A stretch of 64,000 nt of DNA from Parvicella tangerina (GTDB taxonomy: Bacteria; Bacteroidota; Bacteroidia; Flavobacteriales_D; Parvicellaceae). Numbering within the stretch: position 1 is the stretch's first letter; every line of letters begins with the position of its first letter. The position numbers and the translations under genes are program-made. Where the stretch lies: contig NZ_OU015584.1 in the NCBI RefSeq assembly GCF_907165195.1, positions 3,792,978 through 3,856,977 on the forward strand, read 5' to 3'. The notes beneath the pieces were generated by a model. The model worked only from the letters and a program-made list of their open reading frames with translations. It did not search any database and had not been told where the DNA came from. This document shows positions 1-9,071 of this stretch, piece by piece.

Positions 1-408
1 CCGCAGCGTACAGCTACTGGTTTTGATCTAAGAAGGCTACACATGTTATTGGCTGTTTTGGAAAAGAGATGTGGTTTTCGAATCGGTCAGAAAGATGTCT
101 TTATCAACCTTGCGGGAGGAATCAAAGTAGATGATCCAAGCATTGATTTGGCAGTGGTTTGCGCGATCCTATCATCGAACGTAGATATTCCAATTGAGTC
201 TAAAACGTGTTTTGCTGCAGAGGTTGGACTCTCAGGAGAAATCAGGCCTGTTCCAAGAGTAGAACAGCGAATCAGTGAAGCAGAAAAGCTCGGCTATAAG
301 CGTATTTTCATTTCAAAGCATAGTAAAGGAATTACGCAAGGTCAGTTCAAGATCAAACTGGTTGCGGTTGGTAAGATAGAAGAAGTGCTCAAACATTTGT
401 TCGGATAA
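1..408 (+). CDS. radA: DNA repair protein RadA, C-terminal part
   Basis: The window opens inside this gene, in frame 1, and it ends with TAA at 406-408. The 135 visible residues match the C-terminal Lon-protease-like domain of RadA: a TGFDLRRLHMLLAVLEKR stretch, then INLAGGI, DLAVVCAI and EVGLSGEIRPV, which are typical of this domain. RadA is a RecA-like ATPase that acts in recombinational repair and branch migration. Its zinc finger and ATPase core lie outside the window. The gene converges with dinB and the stop codons are adjacent (408/409). The family assignment is secure from the conserved blocks. Confidence 0.93.
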   Translation, partial: PQRTATGFDLRRLHMLLAVLEKRCGFRIGQKDVFINLAGGIKVDDPSIDLAVVCAILSSNVDIPIESKTCFAAEVGLSGEIRPVPRVEQRISEAEKLGYKRIFISKHSKGITQGQFKIKLVAVGKIEEVLKHLFG

Positions 409-1614
409 TCAAGCTCTTCGGTTAGGCAAAAGTGGGGGTGGTTCTCCATTAAACGGATTGAATCGGCTAATGGTTTTGGCTCCCATTCCAGAAGCCCTCA
501 TTACTGCACGATCTCCATATTTATCTCTAATCTGATCCATTGCTTGATAAAGGTTGATCACCTTATCGTCCTCAAACAAGGATATTTGATGTCCTCCTTC
601 TACTAAGTGACTATACCTTACCCCAATCAACCTCACCAGCATTCTTCTATTATAAAGTTGCTTAAACAAATCTTCAACAATGGGTAAAATCACATGGTCA
701 GACGCACTGTAAGGAATTCGCTTTTGCAAGGTGTACGTCTGAAAATCTGAGTAACGAATCTTGACGGTAACACATGCCGTTACTTTATTTCCTCTACGCA
801 ACTGAAAAACTAAATTCTCTGCCATTGCCGTTAATATACCTTTCAGTTTGTTCGTGTCAATGGTATCCTTGTCAAAGGTTCGTTCAGTTGAGATCGACTT
901 CCTTTCTTGGTATTGCACAACCGGAGAGTTATCGATCCCATTTGCCTTTTTCCAAATCACTCTACCATTCTTCCCAAAGGTTCTGTCCATCACCTCAATC
1001 GGCATCTCTTGGATCGTCCGTATACGTTTCACTCCCAGATTACACAGTTGGCGGTAGGTCTTATCTCCAACCATAGGAATTTTCTTTACAGATAATGGCG
1101 CCAAAAAAGGAATCTCCGTTCCAGAAACTACCTGAATCTTATTATTAGGCTTGGCTTCTCCTGTTGCAATTTTTGAAACGGTTTTATTGATCGATAGTCC
1201 AAAAGATATCGGCAGCCCTGTTTCCTTAATAATTTTATCCCTTAGTTCAGTTGAGAATTTATACGTTCCAAAAAAACGATCCATACCCGTAAGATCTGCA
1301 TAGAACTCATCTATAGACGTTTTTTCATAAATAGGCACCTCTTCTTTGATAATATCTGTAACCGAATCAGAAAACTTACTATATATCCCCGCATTTCCTC
1401 TCAAAATAATTGCCTCCGGACATAGTTGCTTTGCCATTCGCATCGGCATGGCCGAATGGATTCCAAAACGTCTGGCTTCATAAGAACAAGCAGCCACTAC
1501 CCCCCTATCAGAAGTTCCACCAATTAGTACCGGCTTATTATTCAACTTACTGTCCATGAGACGCTCACAAGACACAAAAAACGTGTCCAAATCCATATGT
1601 ATAATTGACTTCAT
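409..1614 (-). CDS. dinB: DNA polymerase IV (Y-family, DinB)
   Basis: A Y-family translesion polymerase of 401 residues. The N-terminal MDLDTFF motif and the TSIDEFYADL motif near residue 100 carry the expected catalytic acidic residues. A likely sliding-clamp-binding motif, QISLFED, lies near residue 345. ATG at 1612-1614 starts only 1 bp after the stop of the upstream dnaE-type gene, so the two are almost certainly one transcript. The pairing resembles ImuB/DnaE2 mutagenesis cassettes in layout, but this protein keeps its catalytic residues, unlike ImuB. Damage-induced mutagenesis is inferred from the pairing and not shown directly. Confidence 0.93.
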   Translation of the reverse strand: MKSIIHMDLDTFFVSCERLMDSKLNNKPVLIGGTSDRGVVAACSYEARRFGIHSAMPMRMAKQLCPEAIILRGNAGIYSKFSDSVTDIIKEEVPIYEKTSIDEFYADLTGMDRFFGTYKFSTELRDKIIKETGLPISFGLSINKTVSKIATGEAKPNNKIQVVSGTEIPFLAPLSVKKIPMVGDKTYRQLCNLGVKRIRTIQEMPIEVMDRTFGKNGRVIWKKANGIDNSPVVQYQERKSISTERTFDKDTIDTNKLKGILTAMAENLVFQLRRGNKVTACVTVKIRYSDFQTYTLQKRIPYSASDHVILPIVEDLFKQLYNRRMLVRLIGVRYSHLVEGGHQISLFEDDKVINLYQAMDQIRDKYGDRAVMRASGMGAKTISRFNPFNGEPPPLLPNRRA

Positions 1615-1615
1615 A

Positions 1616-4600
1616 TCAGGCCCAATAATCTATTCTTCTATTTCTGGTTACTACTTTCTTTTCCTTTTCTTCGTCTCTCACTTCAGTATAGCGAGGATCT
1701 TCCATTACCTTCGATTTTTCCATCAGTTCTGCTTCTACCGTATAGCAGCCAAAATCTTCCACTATTTTTCCTTTTACTTCATACACTCCTGGCCCTCTAA
1801 AAGGAAAAGCTCTTGCTATTTTGGGGAAGTGAACCGTGTCTAACCAAGCACCATTTTCATCCAGAAAAGTCCCGAAAAACATTTCGTCTCCACCTTTGGT
1901 AGATGTCCGTTTCCGATGAATCAAGTAGCCCCTCACCCAAACAATCTGATCAACATAATTTGACAGTTCACATGCTGGTATAAACTGCCTTTCTTCATGC
2001 TCTTCATCAATCAATTGAAAAGGAGAGTACAAAGAAAAACTGAGTAATTCCATCTGATCAAAAGCATCTTCCTGCCAAGAGTTTTCCAGTTCGGGAATCT
2101 GATATTCCGGGCGCTCTATTCTGAACAAGTCTCTCAAAGCTGTCTCTGGAATCTTATTTGATGATTTTTGTAATTTAAAATGAGCTTCCCATAACAACGT
2201 TCGTTTATCTACTCCTGTAAAACGAAAGGCATTAATGCGAATTAAAATGGTTATTTGCTCCAGTGAGATAGAAACACGATCTAGAAAGTCATTAAAAGAT
2301 GTAAACCCTCCATTAAGATTTCGTTCTTGTTCGATTCGAGCTGCCGTTTTTAAATCAAATGAATGAAGTAGATGGAAACCTAAGTAAATGTTTTTTCCTT
2401 CAAGACATGTTTCGTAGGTGCTTTTATTCACACAAGGTGTATGAATAATTCCTCCGTGCATTTTTGCCTCGTGTACGTAGAGTTCTGTTCGATAAAAACC
2501 TCCATAATTATTGATTGTTGCAACCATATACGCCAATGGATAATAAGCCTTGAGGTATAAACTCTGATAACTTTCTACCGCATACGATGCTGAATGTCCC
2601 TTGGCAAATGCGTAACCCGCAAAACTTTCTGTCTGTCTCCAAACTTCAGCCGTAAGTTCTTTGCTATGTCCTTTTTCGTGGATACAGTTGTGAAAAAACT
2701 TCTGTTTCACCGCCTCAAATTCGTCTCTCGAACGATATTTCCCAGACATTCCTCGCCTCATCTTATCAGCTTCTCCTAGACTTAATCCAGCAAAATGATA
2801 CGCTACCTTAATCACATCTTCCTGATAAACCATTACGCCAAACGTTTCTGGCATTAAGTTGAGCAAAACAGGATGAGCCTCTTTTCGTTTCTCAGGTTTT
2901 CTAGTGCGTTGAATATACGTCTGCATCATTCCCGACTGAGCTACTCCTGGACGGATTACCGAGCTGGCTGCTACCAACCCCAAATAATCCTCCACTTCAA
3001 GTTTTCGTAAGAGCATGCGCATGGCTGGAGACTCCACATAGAAGCAGCCTATTGCATCCGCTTCTCGAAGCATTTTTTTGATTCGTTCGTCCTGTTTGAG
3101 GTGACGCATATCGTGAATGTCAATTTCAGCTTGCTCCTCCCCGTTCGCTTTAATTATTGTTAATGCATCTTTGATTTTCCCCAGCCCTCTCTGGCTCAAA
3201 ATGTCAAACTTAAAGAGCTTTACATCTTCTGCAAGGTGCATATCAAACTGAACCGTTGGGTATCCCTTGGGAGGCATAAACGTAGGACTAAAATAGTTGA
3301 TGGATTTCTCAGCAATTATGATTCCGCTGGCATGAATACTGAGGTGACTGGGAAACCCGTGGATATAACGACTGTATTTCATAACCAGATCAGACAGCTC
3401 CGTATATTCCCATGGTTGTAAAGTTCCTGAAATAAGTTTGTCAATTTCCATTTTGGGCATTCCAAACACCTTTCCCAACTCTCTGATCATTGATCGATAC
3501 TGAAAGGTATTAAATGTGGCTACCAATGCTACATTCTTGAATCGCTCGAAGATATATCGCGTCATGTCATCCCGGTCTCGCCACGAAAAATCAATGTCAA
3601 AATCTGGAGGGTTCAGTCGGTACAAATTGATGAATCGTTCAAAATATAAATCCAGTTCGATAGGATCTACATCCGTAATTCGGAGCAAATAAGCCACCAA
3701 AGAGTTAGCTCCACTTCCCCTACCTACATAGTAATACCCTTGAGAACGGGCATACTTTACAATATCCCAATTAATGAGAAAATAAGAAATGAACCCCATT
3801 TTTTTGATGGTATCTACCTCCTTTAATAACCGCTGCTCGATTTCGGGAGTTACCTCATCATAACGGTAGGTCATTCCTTCTTCACAGAGCCGAAGGAGCA
3901 GTGCTTCATCTTCCTCGTGTGAACTTCCATAACACTGTTGATTTTGCGGTGTTGCATTCTCTGAAAAATCAAACGTTACGGCACTTTGTAAAACCCTTTT
4001 TGTGTTCGCTATTACCGCTGGGTAATCTTCGTATAACGCTAGCAGCCGCTCCAAAGGTAACAAGCGATGATAAAACTCTCCTTGTTCTGATTTTGGCAGC
4101 TTACTTAGTAATGTGTTCTTATCAATCGCTCGAAGTAAACGATGTGCATTAAAGTCTTTCTTATTCTGAAAAGTCACCGTTTGGAGAATCACACCTTTTT
4201 CCAAATTCACTTTCTTTATCCGGATATAGTCCAAATCTTTTGGTTCTATCCCAATGTACTCATGAGGTGCTAAGTCATACGAGCCTCCTTTCTGATAAGG
4301 ATAAATCACTTTTACATGCTTAAAATTGGGAGCTTTAGGGGGTATTTCTACGACACCTCCCTCTACATGAGTTTTGTTTTGAAGAAAAGGGGTGAGGTAA
4401 CTGTTGATCTCTTCAAAACCTTCATTGTTTTCAGGAATTGCAACAAAAAGTTGTTTTACGCCATTTCTAAAATCAATTCCCGGCACTACCTGAAGGTTAT
4501 AATTCTTTGCTTCACGCATTACCTTTATGGCCGCAGAGGTGTTATTAATGTCTGTAACCGCCAATACTTCCACTCCGGCTTGAGCTGCCAGAGACAACAG

Positions 4601-4660
4601 TCGATCGGGGCTGAGCGTCCCGTATCGCAAACTGTAATAGGTATGCGTATTGACGTACAT
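1616..4660 (-). CDS. DnaE-type DNA polymerase III alpha subunit, probable error-prone paralogue
   Basis: A C-family DNA polymerase of 1014 residues, shorter than a replicative DnaE of about 1150 or more. The catalytic PDFDIDF motif is near residue 350 and the third acidic site lies in KFDILSQRGLGKI near residue 483. Helix-hairpin-helix and OB-fold regions follow (OB near 890-970). The N-terminal PHP domain looks degenerate: the usual HxH start reads NTH and the usual D-H is DIN, so metal-dependent proofreading is unlikely. With dinB directly downstream, it is probably the extension polymerase of a translesion pair. DnaE2 or a second DnaE1 are the alternatives; the length and the dinB partner favour a DnaE2-like role. 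Confidence 0.88.
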   Translation of the reverse strand: MYVNTHTYYSLRYGTLSPDRLLSLAAQAGVEVLAVTDINNTSAAIKVMREAKNYNLQVVPGIDFRNGVKQLFVAIPENNEGFEEINSYLTPFLQNKTHVEGGVVEIPPKAPNFKHVKVIYPYQKGGSYDLAPHEYIGIEPKDLDYIRIKKVNLEKGVILQTVTFQNKKDFNAHRLLRAIDKNTLLSKLPKSEQGEFYHRLLPLERLLALYEDYPAVIANTKRVLQSAVTFDFSENATPQNQQCYGSSHEEDEALLLRLCEEGMTYRYDEVTPEIEQRLLKEVDTIKKMGFISYFLINWDIVKYARSQGYYYVGRGSGANSLVAYLLRITDVDPIELDLYFERFINLYRLNPPDFDIDFSWRDRDDMTRYIFERFKNVALVATFNTFQYRSMIRELGKVFGMPKMEIDKLISGTLQPWEYTELSDLVMKYSRYIHGFPSHLSIHASGIIIAEKSINYFSPTFMPPKGYPTVQFDMHLAEDVKLFKFDILSQRGLGKIKDALTIIKANGEEQAEIDIHDMRHLKQDERIKKMLREADAIGCFYVESPAMRMLLRKLEVEDYLGLVAASSVIRPGVAQSGMMQTYIQRTRKPEKRKEAHPVLLNLMPETFGVMVYQEDVIKVAYHFAGLSLGEADKMRRGMSGKYRSRDEFEAVKQKFFHNCIHEKGHSKELTAEVWRQTESFAGYAFAKGHSASYAVESYQSLYLKAYYPLAYMVATINNYGGFYRTELYVHEAKMHGGIIHTPCVNKSTYETCLEGKNIYLGFHLLHSFDLKTAARIEQERNLNGGFTSFNDFLDRVSISLEQITILIRINAFRFTGVDKRTLLWEAHFKLQKSSNKIPETALRDLFRIERPEYQIPELENSWQEDAFDQMELLSFSLYSPFQLIDEEHEERQFIPACELSNYVDQIVWVRGYLIHRKRTSTKGGDEMFFGTFLDENGAWLDTVHFPKIARAFPFRGPGVYEVKGKIVEDFGCYTVEAELMEKSKVMEDPRYTEVRDEEKEKKVVTRNRRIDYWA

Positions 4661-4775
4661 AAAAGTGTTTTATTTCTACGATTAAACAGCTAATAACTAA
4701 AGTATAAACTGACCTAAAAGTAGATGATTACTGACATCAAAGCAAACACCTTACTCCGTAAAATAATTACGATTT

Positions 4776-4792
4776 TGTTACATTTTGTAACA
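4776..4792. promoter_or_regulatory. Palindrome upstream of the dnaE-dinB operon, candidate operator
   Basis: The sequence TGTTACATTTTGTAACA is a perfect inverted repeat with 6-bp arms and a 5-bp centre. It lies 116 bp upstream of the polymerase start in the only intergenic gap of the operon. Its size suits a dimeric repressor such as a LexA-type or TetR-type protein. The binding protein is unknown and the role is inferred from position alone. Confidence 0.4.
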
Positions 4793-4853
4793 TTTTAACC
4801 GAATACAAAAGGGATAGCGACCTGTTGAAAACTTTGCAGATCAGGTCTAATTT

Positions 4854-5057
4854 TTATTCCGACTTGCACGTCTTGATTCCGAAAGGAAGATAAAGCGGAC
4901 AAAAACCAATTAAGCTAGTTAAAACGAAAACTCCACCAAGAATTAGCAATACTACTCCCAAAGTTCCCGAAATAACCTCCATAAAATACAAAACAGCAAA
5001 AACTGCAGCGATGATCACTCTGATCACTCTATCTGCCATACCCATGTTCTTTTTCAT
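4854..5057 (-). CDS. Small DUF2892 (YgaP-like) membrane protein
   Basis: Taking ATG at 5055-5057, this is a 67-residue protein beginning MKKNMGMADRVIRVII. That opening, followed by two hydrophobic helices and a FCPLYLPFGIKTCK ending, is characteristic of the DUF2892 inner-membrane family, which also occurs fused to rhodaneses. A longer reading frame reaches 5123, but the extra residues do not resemble the family. Function is unknown. It lies upstream of the polymerase operon on the same strand with a 193-bp gap, so co-transcription is uncertain. Confidence 0.8.
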   Translation of the reverse strand: MKKNMGMADRVIRVIIAAVFAVLYFMEVISGTLGVVLLILGGVFVLTSLIGFCPLYLPFGIKTCKSE

Positions 5058-5159
5058 AGTTCTAAAAATTATTTGCTCCAAAAATAGTTTACGTGTAACG
5101 TACTTTTCTTGACAAATGTTCAAGTAATAGGTGATTTATATCATAATTACTAGATTGAT

Positions 5160-5167
5160 TAGCTTTG
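5160..5167 (+). promoter_or_regulatory. Candidate -7 promoter element for the thioesterase gene
   Basis: TAGCTTTG matches the Bacteroidota TAnnTTTG element 13 bp before the start codon. No TTG is seen at the right distance upstream, so this is only half of a consensus promoter. Confidence 0.35.
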
Positions 5168-5180
5168 TAAAAAAGATAAA

Positions 5181-5573
5181 ATGCTTGAACTAAAAATCAG
5201 GTTAGACTGGAGTGAGATGGATATGTTTCAGCATATCAACAATGTTTCTTATTTCAAATTTGCTCAGGCAAATCGCATTAATATTCTGGAGAGGGTCGGA
5301 CTACAAAAATCGTTTGCAGAATCAGGTGTTGGACCAACTTTAGCTCATACAGAATGTGACTTTAAGAAAGAGCTATCCTTCCCTGGAAATGTAATCATCA
5401 GATCGACCATAAAAGAAATCAAAAACACCAGCTTTGTTATTCAGCATCAATTCTACAATGACAATGACGAATTATGCGCCAATGCAATGGATGTGATCGT
5501 TGTTTACGACTATGAAAATGGAAAAAAGGAATGCATTCCAACGGAAATCAGAGAGGAATTAGAGAAACTATAA
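5181..5573 (+). CDS. Acyl-CoA thioesterase, 4HBT hotdog family
   Basis: 130 residues with the hallmark of single-domain hotdog thioesterases: RLDWSEMDMFQHINNVSYFKF near the N-terminus, where the Asp of DMFQHINN is the expected catalytic residue. These enzymes hydrolyse acyl-CoA or acyl-ACP thioesters in the cytoplasm; the substrate cannot be told from sequence. The gene is free-standing between the divergent DUF2892 gene and the E1 dehydrogenase gene. Confidence 0.87.
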   Translation: MLELKIRLDWSEMDMFQHINNVSYFKFAQANRINILERVGLQKSFAESGVGPTLAHTECDFKKELSFPGNVIIRSTIKEIKNTSFVIQHQFYNDNDELCANAMDVIVVYDYENGKKECIPTEIREELEKL

Positions 5574-5594
5574 CCTAAGCTTAATGCTTAAGTT
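5572..5594 (+). terminator. Weak hairpin after the thioesterase gene
   Basis: AACCTAAGC and GCTTAAGTT form a 9-bp stem with one mismatch around a 5-base loop, starting within the stop codon. There is no immediate run of T, so termination is uncertain. Confidence 0.3.
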
Positions 5595-5663
5595 AGTGAT
5601 TTCTGCTGATTTTTTAGTAAATTGCATAATAATTAACCGTTTTCAAAACAAAGCTTAAAACAA

Positions 5664-7760
5664 ATGGCAACTTCAACGGCTTCCAAAAAAAAGACGACAA
5701 CAAGTGCTACTCCCAATAAAGAAACGCTAAAAAAGGCGTTTGAATTGATGTCAACCGCCAAGGCGTTGACTGAATTATATGAGGAAAACAAGGCAATTAC
5801 CGCCAAATATGTTCACGCAACATCACGCGGACATGAAGCTGTTCAATTGGCCTTGGGAATGCAATTGAAGCCACAGGATTTTGTTGCTCCATATTACAGA
5901 GATGATAGTATTTTGCTTGGAATGGGCATTACTCCGTTTGAGTTGATGCTACAAGTGTTAGCCAAAAGAAGTGATATTTTCTCTGGAGGAAGAACCTATT
6001 ATTCTCACCCTAGTTTGAATAGAGAGGATATGCCAAAAATACCTCATCAAAGTTCAGCCACTGGTATGCAAGCTATTCCTACCACTGGAGTAGCGATGGG
6101 TGTTCAGTACAAAGAATTGCAAGGAATAGATAAAGATCTGGAAGACAAACCAGTAGTGGTTTGTTCGTTGGGTGATGCTTCATGCACAGAAGGCGAGGTT
6201 TCTGAGGCTTTGCAAATGGCGGTGCTGAAACAATTACCCATCATCTATTTTGTGCAAGATAATAACTGGGACATTTCTGCAAGTGCTGATGAAATCAGAG
6301 CTCAAGACATGACCAAATTTGCTCAAGGGTTCAACGGTCTGGAAGTACGCACTATTGACGGGGCGAATTTTATAGAATCTTATGAGTGTTTAAATGAAGT
6401 CATTGACTTAGTTAGAAAAGAAAGAAGGCCCGTTCTAGTACATGCTAAAGTTCCATTACTCAACCACCACACTTCAGGGGTGAGAATGGAGTGGTATAGA
6501 GACGATCTGGAAGAAGCAAAATCAAGAGACCCATTCCCAGTCCTGAAAAATCAAATGCTAGATGCAGGATTTTCTGAAGCTGATCTTGAAGCCATCGAAA
6601 ATGAGGCAAAAGTATTGGTTGCTGCCGATTATGAAAAAGCATTAGCTGAGGAAGACCCTAAACCAGAAGACTTAACCGATTACATCTTTGCTCCGACACC
6701 TATTACAGAGGAAAAAGGAGAAAGGGCTCCAGCTGGAAAAGAAGCTACTGTAATGGTAGACTCCGCCTTATTCGCCATAAGAGAATTAATGGAAGAGCAC
6801 CCTGAGTGCCTCCTTTACGGACAAGATGTAGGTAAAAGACTTGGTGGTGTTTTTAGAGAAGCTGCAACCTTAGCTCAAAAATTTGGAGATAGCAGGGTTT
6901 TTAACACGCCAATTCAAGAAGCGTTTATTATTGGTTCAACCGTTGGAATGTCTGCAGTGGGATTAAAGCCTATTGTTGAAGTTCAATTTGCAGACTATAT
7001 CTGGCCAGGATTAAATCAGTTATTTACTGAGGTGAGCAGATCATACTACTTAAGTAACGGAAAGTGGCCTGTGAGCATGATTCTAAGAGTTCCGATCGGA
7101 GCATACGGTTCTGGAGGTCCATACCACTCAAGTAGTGTGGAATCAGTTGTAACCAATATTCGAGGAGTTAAAGTGGCTTATCCGAGTACTGGAGCAGACC
7201 TCAAAGGCTTGATGAAAGCTGCTTATTACGACCCGAATCCAGTCGTGATGTTTGAACACAAAGGATTATACTGGAGTAAGATCAAAGGAACTGAAGGTGC
7301 AAAAACGATCGAACCAGATGCAGATTATGTAATTCCTTTTGGAAAGGCGCGAACAGTTTTAACTGCTGATGATGAATTTGTGAAATCAGGCGAATCAGTT
7401 GCCGTAATTACTTATGGAAGAGGGGTGTATTGGTCCTTAGAAGCCGAAAAACAGTATAAAGGACAAGTTGAAATCATCGACTTAAGAACATTAAACCCAA
7501 TTGATGAAGAGGCAATGTATATGGCTGCCAAAAAGCACAGCAAGGTGATCATTGTAACCGAAGAGTCGGTTGAGTGTAGTTTTTCTCTTGGACTTGTAGC
7601 TCGAATTCAAAAGAACTGTTTTGAATATTTGGATGCGCCTGTTGAAATTGTTGGTTCTATCGACACACCTGCTATTCCACTAAACTCAACTTTGGAAGCA
7701 ACCTTGCTGCCGAATGGAGAAAAAGTAGCTCAAAAAATATCAGAAATACTGGCTTACTAA
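5664..7760 (+). CDS. 2-oxoacid dehydrogenase E1, fused alpha and beta subunits
   Basis: A 698-residue fusion of E1 alpha (about 20-345) and E1 beta (about 360-698). The alpha half has the thiamine-diphosphate motif, here GDASCTEGE followed by DNNW, and the usual TSRGHEAVQLALG opening. The beta half has LYGQDVGKRLGGVF and a transketolase C-terminal domain ending TPAIPLNSTLE. The protein decarboxylates 2-oxoacids and passes the acyl group to a lipoyl E2. Fused E1 proteins of this kind in Bacteroidota are usually annotated as branched-chain (2-oxoisovalerate) dehydrogenase. The E2 and E3 genes are not in the window, so substrate choice is an inference. Confidence 0.88.
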   Translation: MATSTASKKKTTTSATPNKETLKKAFELMSTAKALTELYEENKAITAKYVHATSRGHEAVQLALGMQLKPQDFVAPYYRDDSILLGMGITPFELMLQVLAKRSDIFSGGRTYYSHPSLNREDMPKIPHQSSATGMQAIPTTGVAMGVQYKELQGIDKDLEDKPVVVCSLGDASCTEGEVSEALQMAVLKQLPIIYFVQDNNWDISASADEIRAQDMTKFAQGFNGLEVRTIDGANFIESYECLNEVIDLVRKERRPVLVHAKVPLLNHHTSGVRMEWYRDDLEEAKSRDPFPVLKNQMLDAGFSEADLEAIENEAKVLVAADYEKALAEEDPKPEDLTDYIFAPTPITEEKGERAPAGKEATVMVDSALFAIRELMEEHPECLLYGQDVGKRLGGVFREAATLAQKFGDSRVFNTPIQEAFIIGSTVGMSAVGLKPIVEVQFADYIWPGLNQLFTEVSRSYYLSNGKWPVSMILRVPIGAYGSGGPYHSSSVESVVTNIRGVKVAYPSTGADLKGLMKAAYYDPNPVVMFEHKGLYWSKIKGTEGAKTIEPDADYVIPFGKARTVLTADDEFVKSGESVAVITYGRGVYWSLEAEKQYKGQVEIIDLRTLNPIDEEAMYMAAKKHSKVIIVTEESVECSFSLGLVARIQKNCFEYLDAPVEIVGSIDTPAIPLNSTLEATLLPNGEKVAQKISEILAY

Positions 7761-7816
7761 AGCACGGGGATTAGTTTTTGTAATGTTCTAGCTCTCATTT
7801 TCCTTAACTTAGGGGT

Positions 7817-8518
7817 ATGCTTTTTAGGATCAGTACAATTTATATTGCTATCTCTTTCGTCTTTTTAATCAGTTCATGTAGCTCTCTTTATATACCCAAC
7901 AAATTGCAAGTAGTTCAGATCGAAGAAAAGGGAGACGCTTCACTTGATGCTAGTATTGGGTTTAACAGTATAGATTTGCAAAGCACAGTTGCTCTCTCAG
8001 ATCAATTTTATTTAGGGCTTTCAGCATTTGGTGGAGGAACGCTGAGAACAACAGAAAACTGGGCCCAAAGGTTTTATCAATTTGGTATTCAATCAGGTTA
8101 TCAATGGCAACGCGATTCATCCGCTAATCACACATTTGGAATTGATTTAGGCTGGGGGCATACTACATCTTCCTATTACAACAACCTTGGACAATTTCTA
8201 GTATTTAGTGGAGGTACTTCTGGAGAGTATCGAAAGTATGCACTGCAATATACTTACTACCTAAAAACCAAAGTCACTGATCTTTATGTCTCGATACGCA
8301 CAACTTGCATAGACGCCTACAGTTTTAGAACAAACTTATCTCAACCTCCTCAAAGTCATAAAAAATTATTTTTAGAGCCAGTTTTCGGGCTGATCTTTGG
8401 ACCAGATAAACTAAAGTTCACTTATCAGGTGGGTTATTGTATTTCGGCCCATAATGACCAATCTCCCTTTGGAGGCAGACCATTTATTGGCAGCATTGGC
8501 CTGCAGTTCCGATTCTAG
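7817..8518 (+). CDS. Outer-membrane-associated lipoprotein, unknown function
   Basis: 233 residues beginning with a lipoprotein signal peptide (FLISSCSS, lipidated Cys near residue 21). The rest is rich in alternating hydrophobic strands such as FYLGLSAFGGG and FGIDLGWGH, and ends IGSIGLQFRF, with the aromatic C-terminal residue common in beta-barrel proteins. A lipid-anchored outer-membrane barrel-like protein is the best description. I do not recognise a specific family, and neighbours give no functional clue. Confidence 0.7.
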   Translation: MLFRISTIYIAISFVFLISSCSSLYIPNKLQVVQIEEKGDASLDASIGFNSIDLQSTVALSDQFYLGLSAFGGGTLRTTENWAQRFYQFGIQSGYQWQRDSSANHTFGIDLGWGHTTSSYYNNLGQFLVFSGGTSGEYRKYALQYTYYLKTKVTDLYVSIRTTCIDAYSFRTNLSQPPQSHKKLFLEPVFGLIFGPDKLKFTYQVGYCISAHNDQSPFGGRPFIGSIGLQFRF

Positions 8519-8541
8519 CTGCTATTTTTGAATACAATTGT

Positions 8542-8575
8542 TTGTTTTCTATTAAACAAAACAGTATTAACTTTG
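8542..8575 (+). promoter_or_regulatory. Bacteroidota-type promoter for the lipocalin-like lipoprotein
   Basis: TTG at 8542-8544 and TAACTTTG at 8568-8575 are separated by 23 bp, within the usual 17-23 bp range for the primary sigma factor of this phylum. The start codon follows 27 bp downstream. Confidence 0.6.
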
Positions 8576-8602
8576 TAACTTACAAATCAATAATCCAAAA
8601 AG

Positions 8603-9013
8603 ATGAAACCAATTACATTATTTCTCGCAGCCACTATGATAATTGGTGGTGCATCATTGACTTCTTGTAACAAGTATGAAGAAGGACCTACCATTTCATT
8701 ATTACCAGCTAAAACTAGGGTTGTCGGAACTTGGGAAGTTGAAAAGTACGTTGATGCCGATGGTACCGAAACTGCTGGTGACGATAACGATCCAGTGTAC
8801 AATTTCACTAAAGATGGTGATGTTACCATTACTTTCGGAAGCACAACAATTGATGGCACCTGGCTATTGGATAGTGACAATGAAAACATTACCATTAGCT
8901 ATTCGCTAGGCTCGATTAGCTTCAGTGATGATTCCAAAATCATTCGTCTTACTAACAAAGAGTTTTGGATTGAAAATGACAATGGTGACGAGACGCACTT
9001 AAAAGCAAAGTAA
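8603..9013 (+). CDS. Lipocalin-like lipoprotein
   Basis: 136 residues with a lipoprotein signal peptide (SLTSC, Cys near residue 22) followed by VVGTWEVEKYVDADG, the G-x-W opening typical of the small lipocalin-like/DUF5004-type lipoproteins of Bacteroidota. Several beta strands follow, including DGTWLLDSDNENITISY. It is probably anchored in the outer membrane or periplasm; the ligand, if any, is unknown. It has its own promoter and a strong terminator. Confidence 0.72.
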   Translation: MKPITLFLAATMIIGGASLTSCNKYEEGPTISLLPAKTRVVGTWEVEKYVDADGTETAGDDNDPVYNFTKDGDVTITFGSTTIDGTWLLDSDNENITISYSLGSISFSDDSKIIRLTNKEFWIENDNGDETHLKAK

Positions 9014-9037
9014 GCAGCGCTTAAAGAAAGTTTTATT

Positions 9038-9071
9038 AAAACCCTGATCTTTTAAAAAGTCTCAGGGTTTT
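9038..9071. terminator. Bidirectional rho-independent terminator
   Basis: Perfect 10-bp arms AAAACCCTGA and TCAGGGTTTT (14-base loop) are followed by further T. It lies between the lipocalin-like gene and the convergent DinB-like gene, overlapping the last codons of the latter, and can serve both. Confidence 0.85.

Noticed and set aside
774-1095. Three plus-strand reading frames inside dinB
   Set aside because: They lie wholly opposite a strongly conserved gene and the translations show no motif.
5572-5594. Riboswitch before the E1 dehydrogenase gene
   Set aside because: Only one simple imperfect stem is visible; no conserved aptamer pattern recognised.
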